Shown in pieces: positions 44,073 to 54,650 of a stretch of 64,000 bases of DNA. The stretch's first letter is position 1; the number at the start of each line of letters is the position of its first letter. Below the pieces are notes generated by a model, which ran no database searches, was not told the origin of the DNA, and worked only from the letters and a program-made list of their open reading frames with translations. The translations under genes and the position numbers were made by a program. Origin of the DNA: Acanthosepion esculentum (lineage: Eukaryota > Mollusca > Cephalopoda > Sepiida > Sepiidae); assembly GCA_964036315.1 (NCBI GenBank), contig OZ038509.1, forward strand, positions 24,286,884 through 24,350,883. The letters are read 5' to 3'.

Positions 44073-44287
44073 AAAAGAAGGAACGTCAATATAACACTAA
44101 TTAAACAGTGCACAAATTATTTTTTTAACTTAGTATAGAAAACAAGAAAATTATCTGCTGATATCCCTGACTAGTGGACCGAGTAATGACACAAATATAA
44201 GTCTTGGAAACTCTGAAATAAAGGTGATGAATATAACATCAATCATCTATGAGACAAATTTTATATTTGTATTAATCCTATAATAAT

Positions 44288-44711
44288 AATAATGGACTCT
44301 CCCGTCGTTTTCGACGTATGAGGATCTGGCAGCTTCATTGATTCAGTTATGAAATTTTGTGTGATTATCTTAAGTGGCACTTAAGACCCGCTAGTGATTT
44401 ACAAAGGAGGTCACATATGGAGCAAGAGTGAGGATTGTGAGATGAGATCACTGTTAGATTGGCTGACCTTTTAGATCTTGCTCTCGCTTCTTGAAGATGA
44501 TTCATACAAGCAGATTGAAAATTGCTGCGTCCACTAAAGCACGTTGATCTCCATTCTACCCGCTCCAAGGCTAAGCGCTCAAGGGTGTTATGAGGTATAT
44601 TGACAGCTGACAAGTTGCTTCTCAACTTGTCTTTGTATCTTAGCCATGGGCGTCCTACATTCCTGCAGCTCTGATCTAACTGGCTATGCATTAGGATCTT
44701 ACGTATAATCC
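44288..44711 (-). pseudogene. LINE-C C-terminus with zinc finger and 3' tail
   Basis: Minus-strand reading gives NVGRPWLRYKDKLRSNLSAV, NIPHNTLERLALERVEWRST, SACMNHLQEARARSKRSANL, then SCSICDLLCKSLAGLKCHLR and a stop. GRPxLRYKDxLKxxLxxxxI, LAxDRxxWRxxV and a terminal C-x2-C-x12-H finger are typical of a widespread RTE-like LINE end. The 3' UTR ends in a short hairpin (CGTCGAAAACGACG on this strand) next to (TAA)n. The 5' side stops at a (GT)n array. Confidence 0.75.

Positions 44712-44717
<6 letters not shown>

Positions 44718-44772
<55 letters not shown>
44718..44772. repeat. (TA)n/(GT)n microsatellite
   Basis: A short TA run followed by about 24 GT units. Confidence 0.97.
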
Positions 44773-44775
<3 letters not shown>

Positions 44776-45029
44776 AAATGCATAATAATAATTTTTATAT
44801 ATCAAGAACAATTTGGTGGGGAGATGTATGACAGAGTGGAAAAGAATTTTTGTGTGACGCGTTTCGACCTTAATAATAATTTGAAATTAAGAATTCCCAG
44901 CAGCCCTTGTTCATGCGCATGCGTAGTCGCAACAACGTAAACAAATTCAGTCGGATGAAGTCCTAAAGAACGAAACGCCTCACACGAAATGTTTTTCCAA
45001 TTCATTATATATTTTATATATATATGTAT

Positions 45030-45540
45030 ATAAAATTACCATGAAAGTATTTATAGAAAAAGCACAGGAAAACTACATTAAGGCGGTAGGAAAGTGACTG
45101 AAGCCGATTTGCCAAGTCAGAGCCAATAACATTGCAGATTCTGCTTTGTATTTTATGAAGTATATCTAAATATATAGTAGGAGCCGTGGCTATATGTAGT
45201 AGTAACATTCGAAACCTGGACGAATGGTAGACTTGTAAATATTATAAATATGTAAGATAAATTCGAGAAAAAGATTTGTCAAGTAAGACACAGTGAACCA
45301 ACCTTCTTAGCAGAAGACCTAACAATGGATTCAACTTTCCACTTCATGTCAGCAGAGAGAACGTTAGCTCCAGCCAGGCGCCCGGAGGTTAGCATCAGCC
45401 AGGCTGATGAAATGCAGAAAGGGCTTTCTCAGATGATTAATAGCAAGAGTTAAGATTAAAACACTATCTTACGACAATGTTGAACGCAAAAGGTAGTGGA
45501 CTGACAACATACCCCTGGAGCTGAACACCATGGAAGAAAG
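45030..45540 (-). pseudogene. LINE-A RT-to-tail relic
   Basis: Minus-strand reading from about 45540 gives HGVQLQGYVVSPLPFAFNIV, a decayed form of the GVxQGSxLSPLLFxxxIN motif before the YxDD box. Later come TIYLDILHKIQSRICNVIGS, DLANRLQSLSYRLNVVFLCF and FYKYFHGNF. It therefore covers more of the LINE-A RT than the other copies, with many stops and shifts. Confidence 0.7.
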
Positions 45541-45662
45541 GTCATTTTTTACATGTAGTGGATGTGCCTGAGTATTCATTTAGAGTTTTAAAAAACATAA
45601 CGAAACAGTAATTGCCCATTAATGCCTCCGGTAGCAGCATCTTGTCTATAAATAGTTGATCC

Positions 45663-45800
45663 GGGCACCTCGAGGCGGTGTAATGGTTAGCTAGCTTGTC
45701 TCGCTAGAACAATTACGACTGAGTAGTGAGTTCGATCTTCACTGGGTGCCCCATACTTTCAGCCTTGTGCCACATCTAAGTTACTATAAATGGTTGATCG
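45663..45800 (+). repeat. tRNA-derived SINE
   Basis: A 90-nt tRNA-like head at 45663-45752. The 7-bp acceptor stem is perfect (GGGCACC with GGTGCCC), GCGGTGTAATGGTTAGC serves as A box, and the T arm is GTGAGTTCGATCTTCAC. The anticodon arm is too irregular to name an isotype. After the head comes CAGCCTTGTGCCACATCTAA, a tail word shared with the P-family repeats. A few divergent positions argue for a SINE rather than a tRNA gene. Confidence 0.6.
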
Positions 45801-45942
45801 AAAAGCGTCCTTCCCTCCTCAATAAGAAATATATTTTTCTCCGTGGTAACGCAAGGCAGTAAACAACAAGAATAATACAGAAACACTTTTGGAATTCGGT
45901 TGCTCTGCCCCCCCCCCCCCAACCTTTGCCCTGTTTCCGTGA

Positions 45943-46405
45943 CATTGGTTTGTTTTACGGCATATCAACGTCAATGGGTTATTTAATGCCGACAAAATTT
46001 TTATTGCTGGTAATATTTTGTTTTGTCAAAAATCTGTTTTTGGTAATATTTTCCCTTCAAAAATGTATTGCTGGTAATATTATTTTTTTTTTAAATGTAT
46101 TGCTGGTAATAGTTTTTTTTCCTCAAAACTTTATTGCTGGTAATAATTTTTAAAGTATTTCTGGTATTAAGACCTATTTCTACACTTTCATAGTGTTTTT
46201 ACCCCAGTTTCAGGGTTAACTATTTGCCCATAGCTGGGACCCTAAAAGATGCTACCACCCCGGGTTAAGGTGGAACTGGGAACATCAGCAATTGAGAGGT
46301 GGTTCCACGCTCCTCAAAACCTTCTTATCAGAGGCCTTGTTGTTGGACGTAGTTTATCGTCTTACCCAGGACGCGGATGTAGTTTATCATCATACCCAGG
46401 ACGGC
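45943..46405 (+). mobile_element. V-family repeat, copy 7 (complete)
   Basis: Head ACGGCATATCAACGTCAATG ... TTTAATGCCG, five middle units, 3' block with the final TTTATCGTCTTACCCAGGAC phrase partly repeated (ATTTATCATCATACCCAGGAC-like variant follows). Confidence 0.8.
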
Positions 46406-46612
46406 CCGTGACATTGCACCAAATCATTATTGCCTTATTCGATCGTTGATGGCGAAAAACTTTCTCTAATGAAAACCAGATTCAAGAGCTTGTCGAAAAC
46501 TTTTTCACTTTATAACCTTCGGAATTCCACTCAAAATGTATCAAAGTGCTGCCTGGTAAGTGGCATCAAATGGTATCAAAGAGATACCTTTGGCATCAAG
46601 TCATTGCAAATG

Positions 46613-47060
46613 ATGGATTCTCCCGTCGAGTTCAATGTATGAGGTTCCGACGACCACGAACTAATTATCTACATGCCTATGACCGGCATGACTTTTGAGA
46701 CCGGCTCGAGAATTGCACAAAAGACCACAAACAGTACAGGAGAATGTATTGTATCCAAGTGCAGCAGGAACACTGTTAGATGTCTTATTTTGCTTTCTCG
46801 TTTCATGTAGTCAACTGATGGTTACTTCTCAGTGCAGCTATATCAATGTTGTACTTCTTTAGCTCCAATGCGACCAGAGCTGTTTTTCTTTCTGGTGCCG
46901 AATTGTTGTCCTGGAGAGTTCGTACATTCCAAGTGCCAAGATGAAGTTGATGTTGTTTCGTAGAGTTTTTCGCAGTAGCCGGATATCTGTGGAACTAATT
47001 AGATGTAGTTGTGAGAAAACCAACACAATGATTTGTTTCAAGTGGTGAAGGCTTGTGTCG
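46613..47060 (-). pseudogene. LINE-C internally deleted copy: endonuclease start joined to the zinc-finger end
   Basis: Minus-strand reading gives LGTWNVRTLQDNNSAPERKT then ALVALELKKYNIDIAALRSN (about 46820-46940), the N-terminus of an APE-type endonuclease (xGTWNVRTL; ALVAxELxxYxIDIAALxE). Within about 80 bp the same strand gives FSCTVCGLLCNSRAGLKSHA then GHRHVDN and a stop at 46671-46673, a C2H2 finger that ends the LINE ORF. The 3' tail follows, ending opposite ATGGATTCTCCCGTCGAG. The rest of the endonuclease and the whole RT are deleted, so the copy is a short derivative of a full element. Confidence 0.7.
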
Positions 47061-47204
47061 GACGATCCAAACATTTTGGATCTGTCGATTAAAAAAAGTA
47101 ACGGTGCAAAAACTTGCCACGGAAACTCCGAACGGCATTCCTCGTGTTTTATTATCGCGGAGTTTAACCTCTCCGGATCACAATCAGTATCATAAATATG
47201 TATA

Positions 47205-47300
47205 TATATGACGGACTCTCCCGTCGAGATCGACGTATGAGGTTCCGACGACCACGAAGTAATTAGCTGCATGCCTGTATTATATCCAAGTGCAGTAAAT
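47205..47300 (-). repeat. LINE-C 3' tail fragment
   Basis: ACGGACTCTCCCGTCGAGAT then CGACGTATGAGGTTCCGACG. It repeats the tail seen at 46613 and 44290 and holds a perfect CGTCGA-GA-TCGACG hairpin. Confidence 0.7.
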
Positions 47301-47404
47301 AATGGTAAATATATAATTGAATAAAATGGAACTGTACTTTTTGAAAAATAAAATTGATTCAATCAATTACCAGATCTACTGCTACAAGAATTGTACTATT
47401 TTTC

Positions 47405-47952
47405 TCATCAGAATCCATCTTGCACATTTACAAATCTACCATTAGTCTATGCATTGAATACCGTTGCCATATCTGGTCTAGTGCTTCTACTATATATCTT
47501 GAAATTCTTGAGAAAATCCAAAGAAGGATCTGTAATGTTATCGGTCCTGACCTGGCATCTCGACTTCAGTCACTTTCTCAACCATGTGATGTAGCTTCCC
47601 TCTGTCTTTTCTACAAATATTTTACCGGTAGTTTCCTCTTTGATGTCTCGAATGTATGGATTTAAATGTGCTACTAGATTGAAAATTAGGTCTCACCGTT
47701 TTACTGTTGAACTACCTAAATTCAACTGTAAGTTCTATTCTAATAGTTACTTTTCTCGCACTTTTCGCGTGTGGAACTCCCTTTCGATTTCTTGCCCACC
47801 CCCCTGTCACCTACAGTCTTCAAAAATCTAAATTAAATGGAAATCACAATATTCTGTCTTCCTGAATCCTGTCCTTTCTCCTCGTTAAAGTCGTCTCGAT
47901 CTCTTTCAATCCCAATCTTAGTGGCTTTATCGCCTTGCTTGAGATGAAAATC
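47405..47952 (+). pseudogene. LINE-A C-terminal relic with 3' end
   Basis: The + strand gives ESILHIYKSTISLCIEYRCH, IWSSASTIYLEILEKIQRRI, CNVIGPDLASRLQSLSQPCD and VASLCLFYKYFTGSFL. After a shift it gives KCATRLKIRSHRFTVELPKF, NCKFYSNSYFSRTFRVWNSL and SISCPPPCHLQSSK. The 3' UTR ends GTGGCTTTATCGCCTTGCTT then GAGATGAAAATCA. It is the longest continuous LINE-A tail here, and a LINE-B copy abuts it directly. Confidence 0.85.
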
Positions 47953-48420
47953 AGGCCAAAAATGGAGTACTGTTGTCATATTTGGGCGGGAGCTGCCCAG
48001 CCCTCACTCTCCAGCCTTGATAGAGTCCAAAAATGCCTCCAAAGCTTTGTGGGTAATGAATTATTCTCCACCCTCCAAACTCTCTCTCCCACCGGCGGGA
48101 CGTGGCAAGCCTCTCGCTGCTCTGCCGCTACTTCCACGAAAAGCGCGCGGACGAAATACATTTCCTGGTCCCGCCAGTTCAAACCTTCACAGCTCGGACA
48201 TGCCATGCCACTTACATAGTAGCAAACCACCCACATTCCCTCCGTATTCAATCGGTGAGAAGTATAATTCCACTCGAACAGCTTCTTCCCGCGAACCACT
48301 GCCCCGTGGAATCGGCTCCCAACAGGACGTTTCCCGGATCAGTCTAATCTTAACCTGTTCAAGGCTAGCGTTACCGTTATCTTCTTCTCCTATCCGCACA
48401 AATTGCCTCTACATTATAAT
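47953..48420 (+). pseudogene. LINE-B C-terminal relic
   Basis: The + strand gives MEYCCHIWAGAAQPSLSSLD, RVQKCLQSFVGNELFSTLQT, LSLLCRYFHEKRADEIHFLV and PPVQTFTARTCHATYIVANH, then PHSLRIQSVRSI. The end (NPVESAPNRTFPGSV-like phrases) is frameshifted. The FHSNSFFPRTTALWNR motif seen at 35.7 kb is decayed here. Confidence 0.8.
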
Positions 48421-48449
48421 TTCTTGTTTGTTTATCAAATCCTGATTAG

Positions 48450-48612
48450 GTATGAATCCACCTCTTCTACCCCCAGCTATGGGTTAATTAGCAAGACTTT
48501 TACCACTAAATTATTATTATCTAAAAAAAAAAAATTCTTACAATGTAAAAATATTTTCTGGCTTTAAATAACCTGCAAAAGAGTTGATAAGTCATAAAAA
48601 ACAAATCCATCA
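48450..48612 (-). mobile_element. W-family repeat, copy 3
   Basis: Reverse complement: TTTTTTATGACTTATCAACT, TTTGCAGGTTATTTAAAGCC, an AT-rich middle, AATTAACCCATAGCTGGGGG and GGATTCATACC. Confidence 0.65.
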
Positions 48613-48969
48613 ATCAAGTAATGCGGTAACCCTACGATCCTAATTAGTTACGTGATCGTGAAAGTAAAGTTCATGGGAAAATAAACAGTATTTATCTTTC
48701 TTTAAGTCACTGTACCGGGTGGGGTTCCAGTTGAATAACTTTACAACTCTGGGAAAGTACAGCGCAATTCATATACCTATGTACTCTATCGAGGTCAGTA
48801 ATAGAGATGAGTACGTGTTTCTGGGACGGATACTGAGTTCTCACTAAGCTGGAAGTTTATTAAGCTTTTGGTATATGTCCGCTCAGTTTGAGAAACCGAC
48901 CCCGTTGAGTTGAAATTTTGGGATATCTGTACTTGAATAAACAAACAAACAAGTTACATAGCAATATAA
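48613..48969. other. Non-coding DNA, nothing recognised
   Basis: No gene or known family seen. Confidence 0.4.
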
Positions 48970-49060
48970 TTTTAATCATTCCGCCCCAAGCAAGACAATA
49001 AAGCCACTAAGACGAAAGAAATTACTGAGTGTGAAATAATATGTGAAAAAGAACAGGTAT
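48970..49060 (-). pseudogene. LINE-A 3' terminus fragment, inverted
   Basis: AATCATTCCGCCCCAAGCAA then GACAATAAAGCCACTAAGAC is the reverse complement of the LINE-A 3' end. The next LINE-A copy, in the opposite orientation, follows directly. Confidence 0.6.
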
Positions 49061-49062
49061 AT

Positions 49063-49860
49063 AAATAAATATTTTCATGATGAGCCTTCCTCTTTGGTAT
49101 CTAGACAATTTTTCTAGCCAAAATCTATCTTACGTATTTATAAATCTACCATTCGTCTTTGCTTTGAATATTGCTGCCACATATGGTCTGGTGCTCCTGC
49201 TATATATTTAAAGATGCTTGATAAAATTCTAAGAAGAATCTGTTATTGGTCCTGACCTTGCATTTCGGCTTCAGTCACTTTCCCAGGGCCGTAACGTAGT
49301 ATCTCTGCGCATTTTTTATAAATACTTTCATGGTAATTGTTCGGATGAACTTTCCTGGACTTTTTTTTTAAAGTTCTTATATTTATTTCTCACCTCACAG
49401 ACACATTGTACATATGGGAACTAGTTAACACTACATAGAGACTTTGAGGTATTATGGTGACTGTAGTAAGAATGGTTAGTAAGAATGTGTTGTTTTGGTG
49501 TAAGGAATACTTTGGAATGTTTGAGTCAGTAATCGTGGCTAGCTAAGTTTAAGATGAGACAGCTTAAAGACCAGTCTTCCCCTTCACCCCTTTTTGGCCT
49601 AGGGCTACACCATTGTATTATATTAAAATAAATCTTTCTTTCCCCTATGCTACAGCCAAATTGTACACAGCTTTTTGTTTCCCAGTCAAATATATACAAT
49701 ATCAATCGTTATTTTCTGTCTTTTTAATTCCTATTCTTTCATTGACCTCCATGTTTAATAATGTTTTTCTTTTCTTTTTTTTTTCATATTCTTTCCCGCT
49801 CATTATTTCCCTTGCGCCTTAGCGGCTTTATTGCTTTGCTTGGGGTGAAATGATTAAAAA
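49063..49860 (+). pseudogene. LINE-A relic with a 270-bp interruption
   Basis: 49085-49350 carries the segment that translates, through shifts, as IYKSTIRLCFEYCCHIWSG, ILDKILRRICY, DLAFRLQSLSQGRNVVSLRI and FYKYFHGNCSDELS. About 49360-49625 is unrelated sequence. LINE-A then resumes with the last coding stretch and the 3' UTR (GTCTTTTTAATTCCTATTC), ending GCGGCTTTATTGCTTTGCTT then GGGGTGAAATGATTAAAAA. Confidence 0.7.
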
Positions 49861-51059
49861 TAAATGTCAGGTTTCTCATTGCAATGGAATACGAAGGAAG
49901 GCCTATGGTCAAGCAAAATGACCCTTCAGAGGGACGATTTTGATAACTCTATGCATTCACGTGTTATGCTTCCATTATATAATGTTTATTTAATTTCTTT
50001 CTCAATCTTTTCATTGGCTAAAAAATATTAATTTTTTTTATTTTATGTTGAGCCAATTTTGAATCTCCTGCTTTGAGAGCCGGACATGATTTTTCTGTGG
50101 GTCTTCCTTGGATTTTAATTTCAAGTGTTACAAGAATTCTGTGTGAAAACTTCCGTTAGAATTTTTCATCAGAGCTTCGAGATATATATATCTATATTAT
50201 TTTGCCTTTTTCACCCTCAACTTCACTGGATCGTAAAATCTCATTACTTCGGCACCAGCCTGCCGGATTAATGAGGTGCGAGCTTCAGAGAAACTACGCT
50301 TCAGAGTGACAAAAGAAAATGACAGAAACTAAAGTCGGAATGAACAATATAAATTAACGTTTCATATTTTCTGTAGGCTAACATTATAAGAATTTTTCCC
50401 GGTTGCTTGTGCCTGTGCATGTGCTCTGCAATGAGAGTGGAATGAACAAACTCCAAGGCTTGAAATAACTGTTCAACAGCTTTTATTTGTGGTTGAAAGA
50501 ACATGCAAAATAGTAATATTTGGCGGGACAAAGAGTTGATATTCCCGTTTAACAAAGTTCTTCTCTTGAGTAGATATTTCGCAGAGAGAGATTTCTCCAC
50601 TTGTTCCCATGAGGAACGAGAAATCTGAATGTCAAACTGCTAGGGTTGTAAGTAGTTTCTTGGGTAAGTGTCTGGAAGGGAGATTTCTCCGACTGTTCCC
50701 ACAGGATAGGGACGCGAAATCTGAGTCAAGATGCCAGGACAGGCCACGTGCTTTCTGCAGTAAGGGTTTTGAGTAGTCCATCGAGCTGGGCTTTGAAGGT
50801 AGCGGTCGTTGAAAAGTAAAAGGGAAAAATAGACTGACTAGTCCTCGATCGTTGTTTTTATGAGTTCTGGAGTTTCCGGTTGAACCCTGCTGATTAATTC
50901 CGTTCATACTACTGCTGAATCGAGTAAAGTAACGAAGCCCCTACATGCAACAATAGCCAGCAAATAAAATAGTTATAATACATTGTACCTCAGGAAGGAT
51001 CATCAAAACCAACGCTCGTCCCTGTCCCAGAAAAAAGAAAGGAAGAAAGAAAGTGATCA
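49861..51059. other. Non-coding DNA with a small imperfect tandem
   Basis: GGAGATTTCTCC plus TGTTCCCA plus CGAGAAATCTGA-type phrases recur at about 50585-50630 and 50680-50725. No gene recognised. Confidence 0.45.
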
Positions 51060-51990
51060 TAAAATCTAGCTTACGCATTTTTAAGTCTACCATATATACT
51101 TTGAATATTGCTGTCATATCTTGGCTGGTGTTCCTGCTATAGATTTAGAGATTCTTGATAAAATCCAAAGAATCTGCAATGTTATTGATCCTGAGCTGGT
51201 ATCTCGGCTTCAGTCAATTTCTCGCCACCGTAACATAGCTTCCCTCTGCCTTTTTCTATAAATATTTTCATGGTAATTGTTCTGATGAGCTTTCCTCTTT
51301 GGTACCTAGACTTTATGAATTTAAGCCATAATATAGCTTCCCTCTGCCTTTTCTATAAATATTTTCATTGCAATTGTCCTGATGACTTTTCGCCTTTGGT
51401 ACCTAGACTTTATGAATTTAAGCCAAAATATAGCTTCCCTCTGCCTTTTCTATAAATATTTTCATGCTAATTGTTCTGATGAGCTTTCCTCTTTGGTACC
51501 TAGACTTTATGAATTTAAATGAAGTATTAGATTGGCAGATAAGTCTCATGAATTTATAGTTGAAATGGCTAGATGTAAGCGTAAGATCTATGTTAACAGT
51601 TTCTTCCCTTGAACTTCTTGTTTGTGTTAACTCTCTTATGGCTTATTGCTTTCCAATCAACTTTGATCTTCAAAAATTTAAATGCAATGTCAATCGTTAT
51701 CTTCTGTCTTCTTAATACTTGTTCTTTTATTGTCTTCTCTCCTTGATAGTAGTCTTTCTCATATTCTCTAACACTCAGTAACCCATTGCGTCCTAGTGGC
51801 TTTATTGCCTTTGATCTTCAAAAATTTAAATGCAATGATAATCGTTATCTTCTGTCTTCTTAATTCTTGTTCTTTTATTGTCGTCTCTCCTTAATAGTAG
51901 TTTTTTCTTATATTTTATCACACTCATTAAACTCTTGCGTCTTAGTGGCTTGATGGCCTTACTTCGGGTGAAATTATTAACAATAAAAAT
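51060..51990 (+). pseudogene. LINE-A relic with two internal tandem duplications
   Basis: RT-end phrases are present in shifting frames. The segment AGCTTCCCTCTGCCTTTTCT ... CTTTATGAATTTAAGCC, which encodes the FYKYFHGNCSDELSSLVPRL-type phrase, starts at 51237, 51335 and 51432: three units of about 98 bp. The final TTTGATCTTCAAAAATTTAA ... CTTAGTGGCTT segment is present twice (about 51661-51808 and 51809-51960). The 3' end reads GGCCTTACTTCGGGTGAAAT. Confidence 0.8.
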
Positions 51991-52149
51991 ACAATGTGAA
52001 TTCATATATATATTTACCGGTCATGCGAGCTGATCTATTTGTTTTTACTAATAAGATATTTTATTAATAATATACTAATGTCAAAAGTCTTAAATCCGAA
52101 TATAAGAAAAAAAAATTATTTTAATTTTGAAATGTAAAAAAAGTCTTAA

Positions 52150-52292
52150 TGCAATATATTGTACTGTAATTTTTTTCTTTTTTCTTTTAATGTTCTCTCT
52201 CCAAAAAGTATTCTTTCTCATCTCTCACACTTATTAACCTCTTGCGTCTTAGTGACTTTATCCCTTGTTTGGGGTGAAATGATTAAAAAAAA
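52150..52292 (+). pseudogene. LINE-A 3' terminus fragment
   Basis: TTTCTCATCTCTCACACTTA, CTTGCGTCTTAGTGACTTTA and TTGTTTGGGGTGAAATGATT, i.e. only the last 100-140 bp of the LINE. Confidence 0.65.
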
Positions 52293-53255
52293 TGTTTTAT
52301 TACAAATACGGATTTTTGTAAAAAAAAAAATATTTCAATTTTAAATTGTGAGTCTGCGACGATATTAAAATTCGATAGATAAGGTGAAGTTTCCAAAGGC
52401 AAAATGGCTGTAAGCGTAAACGAATTGAGAAATGTTCGTTCAGTCAAGTTAAAGTAAAAAACAGTTAAAATTAAAGTAATTCTTTTAAAAAACGGGAACT
52501 CACGAGAACTAACGAGAACTAACATGGCGTCATTTTAAAGCCGTGTTGTTAGTTGCTGATCTTAACTTCTTGTTCGTAATTTACAAATATGTATTACAGA
52601 ACAAGGGCGTTCATTGAATCAAACTGTGGTAATATTCCTTAATGCCAAAGTGGGTGGAATGCGAATGTACGTCATTCTGAGGCTCCGGTGAAGAAATATG
52701 AGTCGGCTTATAATCTCTGAGTGAAACGAGAGAATTTACTTATTTCTGAAACGATTCTCTGTACTAAATGAAGCTAGTTAACCCTTTTTTTCTTTGCTTA
52801 TCAGAATCAACTGCATTTTTCTGTCGGTTGAAAATGTCTGGCCAAATGTGTTGGTGTGTTTAGGGTTGTTCATGGTCGGATTTATACCAGGAAGGTGAAA
52901 TACGTTGGTTTTGGTATGTATACCCAGGTGTCACGATTGTAGGAAAAGGATACTGAATTTGGTTCCTTGGATTTGAACGGTAGATTTTATTCATTTTTCA
53001 CTTTCGCATAATGAAAAGAGTTTAAATATTCACCATAATAATATCAGTAGTTTCCGATATCATAGATTTAATTATATATCGTGTTACAGAATAATTGTTC
53101 ATCTCACAAAATGATTAATATCCACAAGAAAAATAAACCCCACTGAGTTTCTTTTTTGCAGGTTTTCAGATAAGATGTTTAGCCATCTTGATACCATTTG
53201 TCGTAAGAATAACTGAAAAACCTTTTGAATTATTCAGCTAGAAAGAGAACAGATT
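52293..53255. other. Non-coding DNA, nothing recognised
   Basis: No gene or known family seen. Confidence 0.45.
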
Positions 53256-53266
53256 AAAATTGTTTT

Positions 53267-53688
53267 GTGCCAGCCCCACTGTCTTCTCAAGTGTGCAATG
53301 GTAAGTGGAAAAAAATTCAGGCCTTCAGTAAAGGTACCAACGTTCATACTCTGGCTTCCATCTTCAAAGCCTATTCAAGAACCATCAAGAGAACTGTGAA
53401 TAAGTTTAAAAAAGAGGGAACAGCAGAGAGGAAAACTGAATCAGGAGGTCACAACAGGAAGAGGAAGCATCATTTCAACTTAGAGCTGAAGAGATCAATT
53501 AGAAAAGATCCAACTCAATCCACAAAACGTTTGGCACGCGAGAGAGGCATTTCAGCTATGACAGTCCAAAGAGCAGTGAAAAAGGGCTTGTAAATGAAAC
53601 GTATGAGGCGCCTTGTTACTCCAGGACAGAAAGTTAGAGAGGGCGAAGATCATCTTGAATAAGTTGGAAGATGATCCTGGAATAGTAT
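53267..53688 (+). pseudogene. Tc1/mariner-type transposase, N-terminal half, truncated
   Basis: The + strand frame of 108 codons carries KIQAFSKGTNVHTLASIFKA, YSRTIKRTVNKFKKEGTAER, KTESGGHNRKRKHHFNLELK, RSIRKDPTQSTKRLARERGI and SAMTVQRAVKKGL. After a stop and a shift it goes on with MRRLVTPGQKVR and IILNKLEDDPGIV. Two helix-turn-helix DNA-binding units joined by a basic linker (here GHNRKRK) are the N-terminal layout of Tc1/mariner (IS630-type) transposases. The DDE catalytic domain is missing: the sequence stops at a (TA)n run. A second, unrelated mariner end lies at 36.5 kb. Confidence 0.8.
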
Positions 53689-53959
53689 ATATATATATAT
53701 GAACTTTATTTCAATCCTTCATGAGCTTCCTATCCTTAGCTATGATTAATTAAGGGTGAATATGTCATTTTCATTTATGATCGATTTCATTCTGATTCTT
53801 CTGTTAAACTTGGAGAGAAATTATACAAGCTTATTGCTTAAAGTAGTGTCCGACAATGAAAACCTCTAGGAATTCCAGTAAGATATCTTTAATCATTTCT
53901 AAGATACAACGGTTCATAGCTGAATCTAACAATTGGACAATTTTTCCGTTACACCCGGT

Positions 53960-54650
53960 ATATATTATATAATAATAGTTATATATATATATAATAATAA
54001 TATAATAATTATATATATATAATTGTATAATAATTATATATATATAATTATATGATAATAATTTTATATATATATATATATATATAATTATATGATACTA
54101 ATTATATATATATAATTATAAGATAATTATATATATATATAATTATATGATAATTATATATATATATAATTATCTTATAATTATATATATATAATTATAT
54201 GATAATTATATCTATATATATAATTATATGATAATTATATCTATATATATAATTATATGATAATAATTGTATATATGTATAATTATATGATGATTATATA
54301 TATATGTAACTATATGATAATAATTATATAAATATATATATAATTATAAGATAATAATTATATATATATAATTATATGATAATAATTATATAAATATATA
54401 TATAATTATAAGATAATAATTATATATATATAATTATACGATAATAATTATATAAATATATATATAATTATATGATAATAATCATATATATATATATATA
54501 TATAATTATATGATGATAATTATATATATATATATAATTATATAATATTAATTATATAATATTTTATATATATGTATAATTATATAATATTAATTATATA
54601 ATATTTTATATATATGTATAATTATATAATATTATATATATAATTACGTT
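53960..54650. repeat. AT-only satellite-like tandem
   Basis: About 690 bp, almost purely A and T, made of variable units of about 30-60 bp such as ATAATTATATATATATAATT then ATATGATA. Many units are self-complementary, so the array could fold into cruciforms. Confidence 0.9.
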
